Notes: a model not told the origin generated them from the sequence alone. 64,000 nt of DNA from JBFMHP01 sp040752855 (GCA_040752855.1 JBFMHP010000017.1:1-64000), one strand, 5' to 3'; positions 1 to 8,875 are shown, numbered from the stretch's first letter. Made by a program: numbers and translations.

Positions 1-2736
1 CGTATCGAGCGTGCCACCGCCCTCGCTGCTGATCAACCAGGCGTGTATGTTGCCGTTGGGCCCGGTGAGTGTGTCCGTGCCGCCTTGGCCATCCACAGTG
101 CCGGTGAACACGGAACCGAGGTTGAACTCATCAGCGTTGGTACCGCCCGTGACCGTCATCGCGCCGGTGAAAAAGGTGAGATTCGGATCGACAGTAAATG
201 CGCCTGCGACACCGCTACCGAAATTCATGTTCACGCTGCCGGTTGTGGTGACATTGCCCGTGAGGGCGATGTTGCGGATAGCATTGACCGTTAACGTTCC
301 AAGCGGTCGGGTGTCGCCCATTGCACTCAACGTCACATCCCGGCCGGTGAGCGTGAGGTTGCGCGCGGTCGCATCCTGGCTGTTGACCGCGCCATTCACT
401 GAAATATCACCACTCGTCGCACCCGAGGCATCCAACGTGATGTTGTTTGCCAAGGTGACAGGGCCGGTGAGTGTGATGGCAGCGCCGTTGCCGGCCGTCC
501 CAGAACTCACGCTTCCTCCCTTTGCAGAAATATCGCCCGCTAATGAAATTCCACCAGCCGCAGATAGGATCACGCTTCCTGCATTGCCACCGATTTCTGA
601 ACCTTGAGTATCATTTCCGCCATGCGTGTCAATTGCGCCATTGACGGCAATGGTGGCAGATAACCCGGATGCATTCAGCACTACGGCCCCGCCGCCACCG
701 CCATACGTGATGCTATTGCTGTCATCCGCACGGCCAAACGTGGAAAGACCGGTAGTGATAATATTGCCCGTGGTGTAAATCGAGACATTGCCGCCATCCC
801 GGCATCCACCCGTATCGCAACCTGACAATCCAGAGGTATTCACCGTGCCATTGTTGGTGAAACTGGCAACAGGAGCAGAGGTGCTGCCCACCGTGAAGTT
901 GCCACCTTGGGTGGTGATGCTGGCGCCAGATTCTACCGTTACTGCTCCACCAGCCTGGAGAACGACGTTGAGTTTGTCGATGGTTGATGATGCCGGCCTA
1001 ACATCATAAATGCGGCTGCCGGCCTGGAAGGTAATATCACCGGCCGCTTCGAGCCGTAGTGTACGTGTTGTACAAGCATCGTAACTGATGTCGGCGCCGC
1101 TCGTCAGGGTGATATTGCCCTCCTCTGGTCCGGTGCTCCCTGTATTGATCGTGACATTATTCGATTTAAGTGCCTCATAAATTGTGTTTGCCCCCAGCGT
1201 CGATGAAGCGGTGGGCGAGAATACTTTTGTGTCTCCCGATAAATTTGAAGGAATCGAAGCGTCGCCACCCGTGATCGTGAGATTGTAAGGATCAATCAGC
1301 CACAGCCCGGCTAGCCCTTGTTCCGCCCCGGCGTCTGGCGTGGTGTGAATTTCAAAGCCTCGCACACCTGATGTTTCAATAAATCCGCCATCACCCGCAT
1401 TCGCGCCGCCGCGCGCGGAAAGATCCCCATAAATACGGGCCGTGTCCGCGGCAAACGTAATGATCTTTCCGCCATCACCATTCGTCACAGCATTGGCATT
1501 GATCTGGCTATGCTCGGAAAGATAGATAAAATTGGCGTTGCGGATCAGCGGATTCTTGCCTTGTTGGTCGCCCCCGATCAATACCTCTCCACCACCGGTT
1601 GCGCCCGAAGCCTCCACGCGGGCGTGGTCAAACAGGCCCACCTTCTCGCCCAGCACCTTGACGATGCCACCCTGGCCATTGGCTTCCGCTCGCGCAGAGG
1701 TCACACTGCTTTGAGTGAGCAGTGTGGTATCGTTTGCATGCAACTCGATTTCGCCACCGTTGCCACTGGCGGCATCCGCCTTGATCGTGCCGCTGCTGGT
1801 GACATTTTCACCGATCAGCACAATGCGGCCGACACTCTGATCACTGGTTGAGGTATCGATCGTGCCGCTGTTCACCACATCGGCGCCATCACCCAATGTG
1901 AAGCTACCATCTTCATGCACGACGACACTTCTAGCCTCTTCAATGCCAAGGGTATTGACAGCTCGGGAAAATACATCCTGACTGGTGCTGGCCGTCAACA
2001 ACACTCTGCCGCCTTGCGCTTGAATCTCACCGCCATTGACCACAGCGGGATCAACACCCAGCTTGCTTTGCACGATTTCTTTTGAAACACGAACACCCAG
2101 CAAACCGGCATCATCGAATGTCAACACCGTTTCCTTGCCCGCCGCGAGCGTCACCGTGCCGAGATTGGCCGCGATCACACCACGGTTTTCGACGCTCCGG
2201 CCAATCAGCGCGACATTACCACCCAATGAAGCATTGATGAGGCCGCTGTTGACCACACCACCTTCAGTGCCGAGCACCTCATTGAAGATGTAATGCCCAT
2301 TCATGAAGTCACTGGGCTGAATGTCCAGTCCGGAGGCGATAATCCCGCCCACATTCAGAACCGAGGTCGGGGTGAAAAAAATGCCATTGTGATTGACCAG
2401 GATCACATGGCCATTGGCATCGATCCGGCCCGCGATGGTGGAACCTTGATTGCTCAGGATGCGATTGAGCGAGATGGATGAGGCGTTGGGTTGGATGTAT
2501 TGAACACGCTCACCCACGTTGACATTGTAGCTCTGCCAGTCGATCGCCATGTTCTGACTGGCTTGGTGAATGGTGGTGTTGACGCCGGATTGGCTGATGG
2601 AACCGGCGCCACCGACGACATTGCCGCCCGCAGGTGCGGCATGCGCAGAGGGGATGCTGTTCAACACCCACGAGCAACACAGCACATGGACAAGCGCACT
2701 GAGCGTGTGCTTCTTGAATGAGAGTGGTAGTGGCAT
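1..2736 (-). CDS. TpsA-type filamentous haemagglutinin-like exoprotein, N-terminal part (runs off left edge)
   Basis: The frame is open for 912 codons from ATG 2736 to the window edge; I checked the reading phase at the start, near 1317 and at 1-60. GAGGGA lies about 6 bases upstream of the start. Residues 1 to about 35 form a long signal peptide ending in SAHA. A TPS secretion domain follows, with the NHNGIFF motif near residue 115, then beta-helix repeats rich in G, N, T and V, and the motifs GDGGFIETSG and GLWLIDPYNLTI near residues 450-475, which are typical of large secreted TPS adhesins. These proteins cross the outer membrane through a TpsB partner; none is visible here, so it may lie beyond the left edge. 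Adhesin versus contact-dependent toxin cannot be decided without the C-terminus. Confidence 0.88.
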   Translation of the reverse strand, partial: MPLPLSFKKHTLSALVHVLCCSWVLNSIPSAHAAPAGGNVVGGAGSISQSGVNTTIHQASQNMAIDWQSYNVNVGERVQYIQPNASSISLNRILSNQGSTIAGRIDANGHVILVNHNGIFFTPTSVLNVGGIIASGLDIQPSDFMNGHYIFNEVLGTEGGVVNSGLINASLGGNVALIGRSVENRGVIAANLGTVTLAAGKETVLTFDDAGLLGVRVSKEIVQSKLGVDPAVVNGGEIQAQGGRVLLTASTSQDVFSRAVNTLGIEEARSVVVHEDGSFTLGDGADVVNSGTIDTSTSDQSVGRIVLIGENVTSSGTIKADAASGNGGEIELHANDTTLLTQSSVTSARAEANGQGGIVKVLGEKVGLFDHARVEASGATGGGEVLIGGDQQGKNPLIRNANFIYLSEHSQINANAVTNGDGGKIITFAADTARIYGDLSARGGANAGDGGFIETSGVRGFEIHTTPDAGAEQGLAGLWLIDPYNLTITGGDASIPSNLSGDTKVFSPTASSTLGANTIYEALKSNNVTINTGSTGPEEGNITLTSGADISYDACTTRTLRLEAAGDITFQAGSRIYDVRPASSTIDKLNVVLQAGGAVTVESGASITTQGGNFTVGSTSAPVASFTNNGTVNTSGLSGCDTGGCRDGGNVSIYTTGNIITTGLSTFGRADDSNSITYGGGGGAVVLNASGLSATIAVNGAIDTHGGNDTQGSEIGGNAGSVILSAAGGISLAGDISAKGGSVSSGTAGNGAAITLTGPVTLANNITLDASGATSGDISVNGAVNSQDATARNLTLTGRDVTLSAMGDTRPLGTLTVNAIRNIALTGNVTTTGSVNMNFGSGVAGAFTVDPNLTFFTGAMTVTGGTNADEFNLGSVFTGTVDGQGGTDTLTGPNGNIHAWLISSEGGGTLDT

Positions 2737-2827
2737 GGCGATCCCTCTGCAAATTTTAATCAATAAATATTGTTGCTCATCGCTGGTCAACAATCAGGCG
2801 TGCTTACCAATAACGATCAGGCCGATG

Positions 2828-3622
2828 TTATGGCATAAACTCCCCGTTGACGCTGTAGTTGCCATTGGAAATGGCAAAGACAAGCCGGTCATTAGGTGTC
2901 GTTGGGTTTTCAGTGCGCAACGTCGCCAGGCCACGATAAGTCGGCTCACTATAAATGCCCACATTTGTACAATGGTGCATCGTCACAGACACGGCATAAA
3001 GGTGCGTAGCCACGGGATCGATGCGACCTGAAAAATTGCATTCATCGAAGGTTCCGAGATACGGCTGAAATCCGTAGGTGATATTCGTGCTCGGATCATC
3101 ATCCACGACTATGCTAAAAAAGTCACTAACACTTACAGATTTCCAATTAACCGCAAATAGATCGGAATTTTTTACCTCGACGGCATTGGCCACAGAGTCA
3201 TAACTCAACCTAAACGTCCCGCTCCCCAACCCCGTGCCCTCCAATCTTCCATCAATGAACTGCCCTTCGCTGATCATTCCGGCGACCGGCACTTGCGTTG
3301 CCACGGCAACGCCGTTCTCATACACCGTGACTTCGCCGGTGAAGGTGCTGCGCGATACCGCAATCGTGCCGTGATAGGCGAGGCGCGCCGCATCGCTGAG
3401 CATGACGAACTGGCCGTCGTGGATCATGCCTTGCACGTTGGTGACATCGGTATTGTTTACGTGCGCGGTCCCGTCCACGCCATAATACCCATTCGGGTTA
3501 GCGTTCGTGCCGCCATCGCTACCCCCGCCGCCACAGCCATGCAGCGCGCCCAGTGACAGCAATAAAACCAATGCCTTCCAGCCACGGCGGCCGAACAATG
3601 AGGTGTAGCGTGATGTATTCAT
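2828..3622 (-). CDS. putative lipoprotein, unknown function
   Basis: This 264-residue protein has a basic N-terminus, a hydrophobic stretch and a lipobox LGALHGC, so Cys30 or so is probably the lipidated residue. A GGGGSDGG tether and a beta-rich mature part follow. I recognise no family. Two Cys (in DECNFSG and MHHCTN) could form a disulfide. It lies just downstream of the exoprotein start on the same strand, about 90 bases away, so the two genes are not obviously one operon. Cell-surface or periplasmic location is inferred from the lipobox. Confidence 0.7.
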   Translation of the reverse strand: MNTSRYTSLFGRRGWKALVLLLSLGALHGCGGGGSDGGTNANPNGYYGVDGTAHVNNTDVTNVQGMIHDGQFVMLSDAARLAYHGTIAVSRSTFTGEVTVYENGVAVATQVPVAGMISEGQFIDGRLEGTGLGSGTFRLSYDSVANAVEVKNSDLFAVNWKSVSVSDFFSIVVDDDPSTNITYGFQPYLGTFDECNFSGRIDPVATHLYAVSVTMHHCTNVGIYSEPTYRGLATLRTENPTTPNDRLVFAISNGNYSVNGEFMP

Positions 3623-3786
3623 ATGAAAATCCTTTGGTGTTTGATGATCGAACTACTTTAAGACAGGGGCGCTTGGGATGCTTCTATCCAGCCCGGCGTA
3701 TTTTACCCAACGCCACGTAAAACGGCGCAGGTTATTTAGAAACCTTGGCTGACTCAGTATCTCCGTCTTTTCTAGTCCCGCAAAAA

Positions 3787-3808
3787 GCGTGATGTGCATC
3801 ACGTAGCG
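3787..3808. repeat. palindromic repeat, copy A
   Basis: The core GTGATG-TG-CATCAC is a 6-2-6 palindrome preceded by an A-run. A copy with 3 mismatches in 22 bases occurs in reverse orientation at 5980-6001. The two copies bracket the LysM/toxin pair and the IS481 remnant. Confidence 0.5.
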
Positions 3809-3813
3809 GCCCG

Positions 3814-4443
3814 CTACGGCGGTGTGATCCCCAAGCGCTTGAGGTCGTCCTCGGTTAACCCGTGCTCATCCTCGGGGTGGCATTTGCCTTCTTCACGAAT
3901 CCATACCAAGCGGCGGGGCGGAAGTGGATCAGATGAACCATACTCCGACCATCGGATGTGGTTAATCTCCCGTAGCTGCTCCAGTGCTACATTATGATCT
4001 GCCGCAATCTTCATGAACGTATCACCTTCCTTGATTCGATGAATCATGTGCCGCGCTTGCCACCAGTCGTCTGGTGACGTACCCAAGCCGATCAGCTCAA
4101 CGCCCTCAGGTGGTGTCGTCGGGATCGGCTCGCTGGGGTAAAGGTGGCGCCAGATGAACTCCAGGACCAGACGAGCCTCATTGTCGAGGTACGGTCGATC
4201 ACTTTCACAATACCACACCAGATCAATGCCCGGTGTGGCGAGCAAATAGTGCAAACCTTTCTTGAACGGACCCGCGTCGCAGTACTGGTCAAGGCCGAGG
4301 CGCAAGTCATCCACCAACTCCGTATATTCTTCAAGTCGCTCAAAATCAGGGGCGCTATCCTCTTCCAGGCGGCCATTCGCAACACTAGTGATGTGATGTT
4401 CGAGCATTCGTTTTGAGATATATTCAGTCATGTTTTTAGTCAT
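3814..4443 (-). CDS. LysM-domain protein encoded downstream of a candidate toxin
   Basis: This 209-residue protein has no signal peptide. The N-terminal 125 residues are acidic and helical-looking and match no family I know. Residues about 135-180 resemble a LysM repeat (HRIKEGDTFMKIAADHN, then LREINHI). Its start overlaps the end of the upstream gene by 8 bases, so the pair is translationally coupled. By position it could be the immunity or adaptor partner of the candidate toxin, and the LysM part could bind peptidoglycan or dock to a delivery structure. Both roles are inferences. Confidence 0.6.
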   Translation of the reverse strand: MTKNMTEYISKRMLEHHITSVANGRLEEDSAPDFERLEEYTELVDDLRLGLDQYCDAGPFKKGLHYLLATPGIDLVWYCESDRPYLDNEARLVLEFIWRHLYPSEPIPTTPPEGVELIGLGTSPDDWWQARHMIHRIKEGDTFMKIAADHNVALEQLREINHIRWSEYGSSDPLPPRRLVWIREEGKCHPEDEHGLTEDDLKRLGITPP

Positions 4444-5602
4444 CCACGTAACGACGGTTTATTTGATCCCATCCTTTCGCATCGGGAAAATGCTGCTCCA
4501 TCATCCACCGCCCTTCAGCGGGATTGCTTGCGTTCGGTGTCCATTTGAACGTGGTTTGGGTTTTCGTCAAACCCTCGATGGGCTCTATTTCGGAATATAC
4601 TTTGATTTGATTACCATTCGGCGTTTTTGTGAGCACCTTTTTTCCCACGCCCCGGAAACCATCGTCGATCGGGCGACCATGGTCAATGAAAAACTCCTGC
4701 CTGGATTTCTGCCCCGGCTTCGGCGGATCGGTGAGAGACTTGATCTTGAGTCGGTCCTTCAATTCTCCTTCCGCCGCTTCGCGCGTTTTCAACCATTCAT
4801 GATCGCTATTAAAGCGTGTGGAGGCCGGTGCGGGGCTGACCTTCCCATCGGGTGCGATGCCATGCGTGAGTCGGCGTTTGAGGGCATCATCGGAGACATC
4901 CGGCCCATGCCGCGCAATGCTGTGACCGCCATCAGCGCTGTCGAGCTGACGGGCACGTTGTTTGGCCTGTGCGGCGGTGAGAGCTTCGATGCCGTGGGCA
5001 GGCGGCAGAGCCGAGGGTTTGGAGTCCGCTTTCTTCGCGCCTTGCAAGATCCCCTTCAACGCCCCGCCCAACCCCGCCACCATTACTGGCTCCGGGGTGG
5101 TGTCGGAGACATCCTCTCTCCCCACATGCGGCCCAAGCGTGGGAGGTTTGATGATCGCCGACTCACTGTGAAACGCCTCGGCGCTGCGTGCGCTGGCTTG
5201 GAGGTTCTGCGCCCAGCGTTCGCGCTCGAGCCGTTCCTGTTGCAACTTCCGCTGGTGTTGAGTCAGTCGATGCTGCGCATACGGGTAGCGCTTTACGCTT
5301 TCATCCAGCTGCCACTGACCATTGACGTTGCGGTAGGCGGGGCACAACGGCGGGTAGCTCTTATGAAACACCAACACCAGTGCACCGCTTTCAACTAAGC
5401 TGCGCAAATGCTGCCAGCCTCGTTCGCCGGCTTGCCAGTCGCGTGAGACTTGTTGATTGGTGAGGTGCTGCCACCACTCTTCCAACCAAATGATGCGGCA
5501 ATGACGGGCGCGAGCGCCTTCCAGTTGGTTTAGGGCGTAAAACGGTTCGGCGATCAGGCCTTGCTCGTCTTCGCGTACTTCTTCAATCCGCTTGAGTTCC
5601 AT
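4436..5602 (-). CDS. candidate polymorphic-toxin-like protein with C-terminal nuclease-like region
   Basis: The protein has 388 residues. The first 150 are Trp- and Arg-rich with a likely coiled segment near 125-150 and no signal peptide. A hydrophobic patch (VMVAGLGGALKGIL) sits near residue 180. Around residue 230 the motif GGHSIARHG is followed by ASTRF; this H-x4-H pattern resembles RNase-A-like/BECR-fold toxin domains found at CdiA C-termini. The extreme C-terminus (TFKWTPN to EQHFPD) could supply the last strands. No VgrG, PAAR or Rhs hallmark was seen, so delivery is unknown. The overlapping LysM gene behind it supports a toxin/partner pair. Toxin activity is an inference from motif and context. 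Confidence 0.5.
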   Translation of the reverse strand: MELKRIEEVREDEQGLIAEPFYALNQLEGARARHCRIIWLEEWWQHLTNQQVSRDWQAGERGWQHLRSLVESGALVLVFHKSYPPLCPAYRNVNGQWQLDESVKRYPYAQHRLTQHQRKLQQERLERERWAQNLQASARSAEAFHSESAIIKPPTLGPHVGREDVSDTTPEPVMVAGLGGALKGILQGAKKADSKPSALPPAHGIEALTAAQAKQRARQLDSADGGHSIARHGPDVSDDALKRRLTHGIAPDGKVSPAPASTRFNSDHEWLKTREAAEGELKDRLKIKSLTDPPKPGQKSRQEFFIDHGRPIDDGFRGVGKKVLTKTPNGNQIKVYSEIEPIEGLTKTQTTFKWTPNASNPAEGRWMMEQHFPDAKGWDQINRRYVDD

Positions 5603-5639
5603 GTGTGGTGTGATTCCTTTGTTGTGTGATTCTTGGGCG

Positions 5640-5861
5640 TCTATCTCTATCGTAGAAGTTCAGGCTTGATTTGAAAGTTATCGGGTTTGCGGCAGCGGCT
5701 GTCAGGTCAAATTTGACCGATTGCTTTTTTTGCCAAATTTTCTTTCCACCGACGAAAGGCTCCATCAGGTTTGGCCCACAACACAGGCTTCCCTGATGGG
5801 TATGATGATTGTAGCGCCCTATCCAGATGTCAAGATTTGCCGCTGGGTTTAACAAGAGCAA
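5640..5861 (-). pseudogene. IS481-type transposase 3' remnant with terminal inverted repeat
   Basis: On the minus strand a frame reads LDIWIGRYN..THQG..CCG...EPFVGGKKIWQKK, which matches in pattern the end of IS481-family DDE transposases (W-x3-YN, HQG, CCGRTPM, F-DGK). Beyond it, 5652-5675 reads GTAGAAGTTCAGGCTTGATT, close to the terminal repeat I associate with this IS group. The catalytic DDE part is absent, so only the right end of the element survives. It abuts the toxin gene start. Confidence 0.6.
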
Positions 5862-5889
5862 AGAATGCCCACTATCCCCCTCGTCCTAA

Positions 5890-5910
5890 CCTTCTCCCAC
5901 AGGGAGAAGG
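5890..5910. repeat. palindromic dispersed repeat (CTTCTCCC/GGGAGAAG)
   Basis: A 9-bp perfect inverted repeat CCTTCTCCC-ACA-GGGAGAAGG. Related copies occur at 19091-19111 and, degenerate, at 19168-19192, with a shorter hairpin of the same core at 29433-29462. Confidence 0.6.
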
Positions 5911-5949
5911 GACTGAAATGGGTTTTCAGAAAACCGCTCACTGGTCCTT

Positions 5950-6340
5950 TGTTCACGTCCTTTCAGTTGCGACAAAAAACGCAATGTGATGCACATGACG
6001 CTGCGAAATCAACCAATTCATAGGGTACTCGTCACCCGCAAAGGTGCCAGTTGCGTCAGCATCACGAGATGTTTCACAGCTTTGATCTTGTACAGATGGG
6101 CAAGCATCCCCCCGAAAGGAGGTGACGCCTGGGGTGATGAATAGCCCTTCGTTAGTCACATCGCCCGGGGTACGCATGCTTAGGCCGCCCGTTTCGTTGA
6201 CGTATACCCGGCAGGCATTGATCAGGTTGTTCTATCGAGTCTGATATCGGCTAACGCATATCTGACCGCGCCGGTCAGGCTCACACTGAGCACATTGGTG
6301 CCTGCAAGGCAGGTGATGGGTGCCGGGAACGGCTACGCCT
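5950..6340 (-). other. degenerate coding-like stretch, unassigned
   Basis: Two short minus-strand frames look protein-like but are broken. One, near 6240-6320, reads LAGTNVLSVSLTGAVRYALA and stops. The next, 5953 to about 6235, reads CRVYVNETGGLS and onward without a plausible start (a TAG lies just upstream). A frameshifted secreted-protein or minor-pilin-like fragment is possible. I see no intact gene here. Confidence 0.25.
5980..6001. repeat. palindromic repeat, copy B (inverted relative to copy A)
   Basis: The reverse complement matches 3787-3808 at 19 of 22 positions, and both copies follow an A-rich run. See copy A. Confidence 0.5.
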
Positions 6341-6378
6341 TATCCCGGCCTACTCATTGATGGTGTAGGCCGGGATAA
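6321..6378. repeat. REP-like palindromic element
   Basis: TTATCCCGGCCTAC (6340-6353) and GTAGGCCGGGATAA (6365-6378) form a 14-bp perfect stem. Upstream, TGCCGGGAACGGC can pair with the first arm as a second hairpin. It lies 26 bases past the stop of the OMP gene and may act as its transcript-end structure. Confidence 0.65.
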
Positions 6379-6404
6379 CTAGTAGCGCTGCAATGCGGGA
6401 GCGA

Positions 6405-7016
6405 TCAGAAGGTCAGCGCGATACTCGCGCCGATTGTCTCAACCGTCAGCTCGGCGGTATTGCCATCCCTGTTGATGAATTCCAGGTCCTGGTACATAGT
6501 CCATTCCAGCCGCACAAACATATCGTGTGCGATGCTGAATTGGCCTCCCAGCCCGGCCATCAGGCCAACGTTGTTGGTATCCGCACTAAAGCCGGGGCTG
6601 CTGGCATCGGTCGTCGCTCGGTAGCCGCCGAGCCTGCCGAAGAGGGCGAATTCCTCGCGGGGTTGGATCATGCCGAGGAACGAGGCGCTGAACACGCTGG
6701 CTTCGAGCTCACCTTTGACGGGGCCACTTCCGGAGGTGCCTTTGGCGGTAAAGCTGCCGAGATTCTGATACGCGAATTCCACGGCGAGTGCGGGCACAAT
6801 TTTGGCACCAAAATACACACCGAGCGCCACATCGCTGGTGTCGGTGCTGATACCGCCCGTGAAAGATCCATCGTCAATCACCTCGCGCAGATCCTGCGCA
6901 TCCGTGGTGCTTTGTCCGAAAAACGCCCCGGCGTACATCGTATCCGCCGCGGCGCACACGCTCTGCTGGATCATCCCAGACGCCACCAGAACACCGACGG
7001 CAAGCATTTTATTCAT
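6405..7016 (-). CDS. outer-membrane beta-barrel protein
   Basis: The 203-residue protein has a signal peptide cleaved after about residue 23 (SVCAAA). The rest is alternating hydrophobic strands with Gly/aromatic girdles and ends in IALTF, an outer-membrane assembly signature with terminal Phe. The size and pattern suit an OmpA-like 8-stranded barrel. GAGGAGCGAGG precedes ATG 7016. It is downstream of rpoS on the same strand with a weak hairpin between them, so it is probably a separate unit. The ligand or role is unknown. Confidence 0.75.
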   Translation of the reverse strand: MNKMLAVGVLVASGMIQQSVCAAADTMYAGAFFGQSTTDAQDLREVIDDGSFTGGISTDTSDVALGVYFGAKIVPALAVEFAYQNLGSFTAKGTSGSGPVKGELEASVFSASFLGMIQPREEFALFGRLGGYRATTDASSPGFSADTNNVGLMAGLGGQFSIAHDMFVRLEWTMYQDLEFINRDGNTAELTVETIGASIALTF

Positions 7017-7035
7017 AGACCTCGCTCCTCACCTC

Positions 7036-7053
7036 AAAAGACCGCGCATGCGG
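7036..7053 (-). terminator. weak rho-independent terminator candidate after rpoS
   Basis: Read on the minus strand, a 4-bp CCGC/GCGG stem is followed by TCTTTTG, 14 bases past the rpoS stop. The short stem keeps confidence low. Confidence 0.3.
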
Positions 7054-7066
7054 CAACACGATCATT

Positions 7067-8080
7067 CTAAGGATTGCTGAGCAGGATATCTATGGAAAAT
7101 CCTTCCCGTTCCATGATCTCGCGCAGGCGTTTGAGCGCCTCGAGCTGGATCTGGCGCACCCGCTCGCGCGTGACGCCGAGCTCCTGGCCCACTTCTTCGA
7201 GCGTGTAGACATCATAACCGTTCAAGCCGAAACGGCGCGCCAGCACTTCGCGCTGTTTGTCTGTGAGCTGATTCAGCCACGAATCGATGTTGGCGTGCAT
7301 GTCTTCGTCCTGAAGCCTGGTCACCGGATCGGCGCCATTTTCGTCGGCAATGGCATCGAGCACTGATTTGTCCGAATCGCGCGAGAGCGGTGCATCCACG
7401 GAGGTGACGCGCTCATTGAGATTGAGCATGTGCTCGATTTCATCGACCGGCTTGTCCAGCAGGGCGGCGATTTCATCCGGAGTGGGGTCGTGATCGAGCA
7501 GCTGAGAGAGATGGCGCGCGGCGCGCAGATAGACGTTGATTTCCTTCACCACATGAATCGGCAGACGAATGGTGCGCGTTTGATTCATGATCGCGCGCTC
7601 GATGGTTTGCCTGATCCACCAGGTCGCATAGGTGGAAAAACGGAAGCCGCGTTCTGGATCGAATTTCTCGACCGCTTTGATGAGCCCCAGATTCCCTTCT
7701 TCGATCAAATCCAGCAAGGCCAGGCCGCGATTGAGATAGCGCCGCGAGATCTTGACCACCAGCCGCAGATTGCTCTCGATCATGCGCTTGCGGCAGTTGG
7801 GTTCGCCGCGCTGCGCCCAGCGCGCGTAATGGACCTCTTCGGCCGCGGTGAGCAATGGGGTGAATCCGATTTCGTTTAGATAAAGACGCGTGGCATCGAA
7901 ATCACTTTCCGGCATCTCGCCGGCATCGAAGACCACGGGCTCATCCGCGCTCTCCTCGATGACTTCATCTTTCAGCTCGATGTCCATATCCTCATCCGGC
8001 AGGGCGAGCTCCAGCTCGTTGGCCGCCGGCTCCGCATGATCCTCTACCAGTGACAATTTCCGTTCGACTTTGCGGTTCAT
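7067..8080 (-). CDS. rpoS: RNA polymerase sigma factor RpoS
   Basis: The 337-residue stationary-phase/general-stress sigma factor directs core RNA polymerase in the cytoplasm. An acidic N-terminal extension (about 60 residues) precedes sigma region 1.2 (DATRLYLNEIG). Region 2 follows, with DLIEEGNLGLIKAVEKFD, FRFSTYATWWIRQ and the primary-type RTIRLP. Region 3 follows, and region 4 carries TLEEVGQELGVTRERVRQIQ as the DNA-binding helix-turn-helix. Length matches the E. coli protein (330). The start at 8080 is 18 bases after the nlpD stop, the classic nlpD-rpoS arrangement, and in relatives the main rpoS promoter lies inside nlpD. Confidence 0.97.
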   Translation of the reverse strand: MNRKVERKLSLVEDHAEPAANELELALPDEDMDIELKDEVIEESADEPVVFDAGEMPESDFDATRLYLNEIGFTPLLTAAEEVHYARWAQRGEPNCRKRMIESNLRLVVKISRRYLNRGLALLDLIEEGNLGLIKAVEKFDPERGFRFSTYATWWIRQTIERAIMNQTRTIRLPIHVVKEINVYLRAARHLSQLLDHDPTPDEIAALLDKPVDEIEHMLNLNERVTSVDAPLSRDSDKSVLDAIADENGADPVTRLQDEDMHANIDSWLNQLTDKQREVLARRFGLNGYDVYTLEEVGQELGVTRERVRQIQLEALKRLREIMEREGFSIDILLSNP

Positions 8081-8098
8081 ACTCTCTCTCCTCGAGAT

Positions 8099-8875
8099 TC
8101 ATTGCGCCTTCGGGAGATAATCGAGGGGATCGACGGGCTTGCCGTCGCGACGGATTTCAAAATGCAATTTGGTGCTATCCGTTCCCGAGCTGCCCATCCG
8201 CGCTATCAGCTCCCCTCGTTTGACATGCCTTCCCTCGGACACAAGGATTTCATTGTTATGCGCGTATGCGCTCAGAAACGTTTGGTTATGATTGATGATG
8301 ATCATCTTGCCATAACCGACCAATCCACTTCCGGCGTAGACAACTTTGCCTGATGCGGCCGCATAAACAGGCTGACCCTGTTTACCTTGGATATCAATTC
8401 CTTTATTCAACTTTGAGATGGAGAACTCATTTACCACCCCGCCCTTTGCCGGCCACACCCATTGAATGTCCGTTTCTTCCGCTGGAGATGCGACCGGTGC
8501 CGGAATCCTTTCAGGCCGATACTTCGCCGTCGGCGCGGCGCTCGCGGAAGGCAGAGGCTTTGCAACGGCCCCTGGCTTGGCGGTGGGTCGGGGTAAGGGT
8601 TTGTTGACCGCCTTCGGCGGAGCCGCCCTCACCGGAACTTGCTCACCCGGCCCATAAGCCGCCACCCGTATCCGCTGTCCGGGTTTAATCGTATAAGACT
8701 CATCGAGTCCATTCCAATAAGCAATGTCCTTATAATTCTGGTCATAGATCCAGCTGATTGAGTAAAGCGTCTCGCCTGGCTCGACAACATGATAGACATG
8801 ACCTCCGCATGAGATCAGCATCGGTGCCAGAAAAACCGCCAGGAGAAAAGATTTGAAACGCGCGAAAACAGGCAT
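8099..8875 (-). CDS. nlpD: NlpD-type murein hydrolase activator (LysM + degenerate M23)
   Basis: The 258-residue lipoprotein has lipobox LISC near residue 23, a LysM domain near 27-72 (YHVVEPGETLYSIS), a Pro/Ala/Lys-rich linker and a C-terminal LytM/M23 domain from about 155. The zinc ligands are degenerate: the first His of HxxxD is replaced in NKGIDIQG, and HLHFE reads KLHFE. This is the known state of NlpD/EnvC, which activate amidases at the septum and do not cut murein themselves. It sits between pcm and rpoS, as in many gammaproteobacteria. Confidence 0.93.
   Translation of the reverse strand: MPVFARFKSFLLAVFLAPMLISCGGHVYHVVEPGETLYSISWIYDQNYKDIAYWNGLDESYTIKPGQRIRVAAYGPGEQVPVRAAPPKAVNKPLPRPTAKPGAVAKPLPSASAAPTAKYRPERIPAPVASPAEETDIQWVWPAKGGVVNEFSISKLNKGIDIQGKQGQPVYAAASGKVVYAGSGLVGYGKMIIINHNQTFLSAYAHNNEILVSEGRHVKRGELIARMGSSGTDSTKLHFEIRRDGKPVDPLDYLPKAQ

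Noticed and set aside
4430..5398. 322-codon plus-strand frame opposite the candidate toxin
   Set aside because: Antisense; no ribosome site, and the minus-strand gene has coherent overlap with its neighbour.
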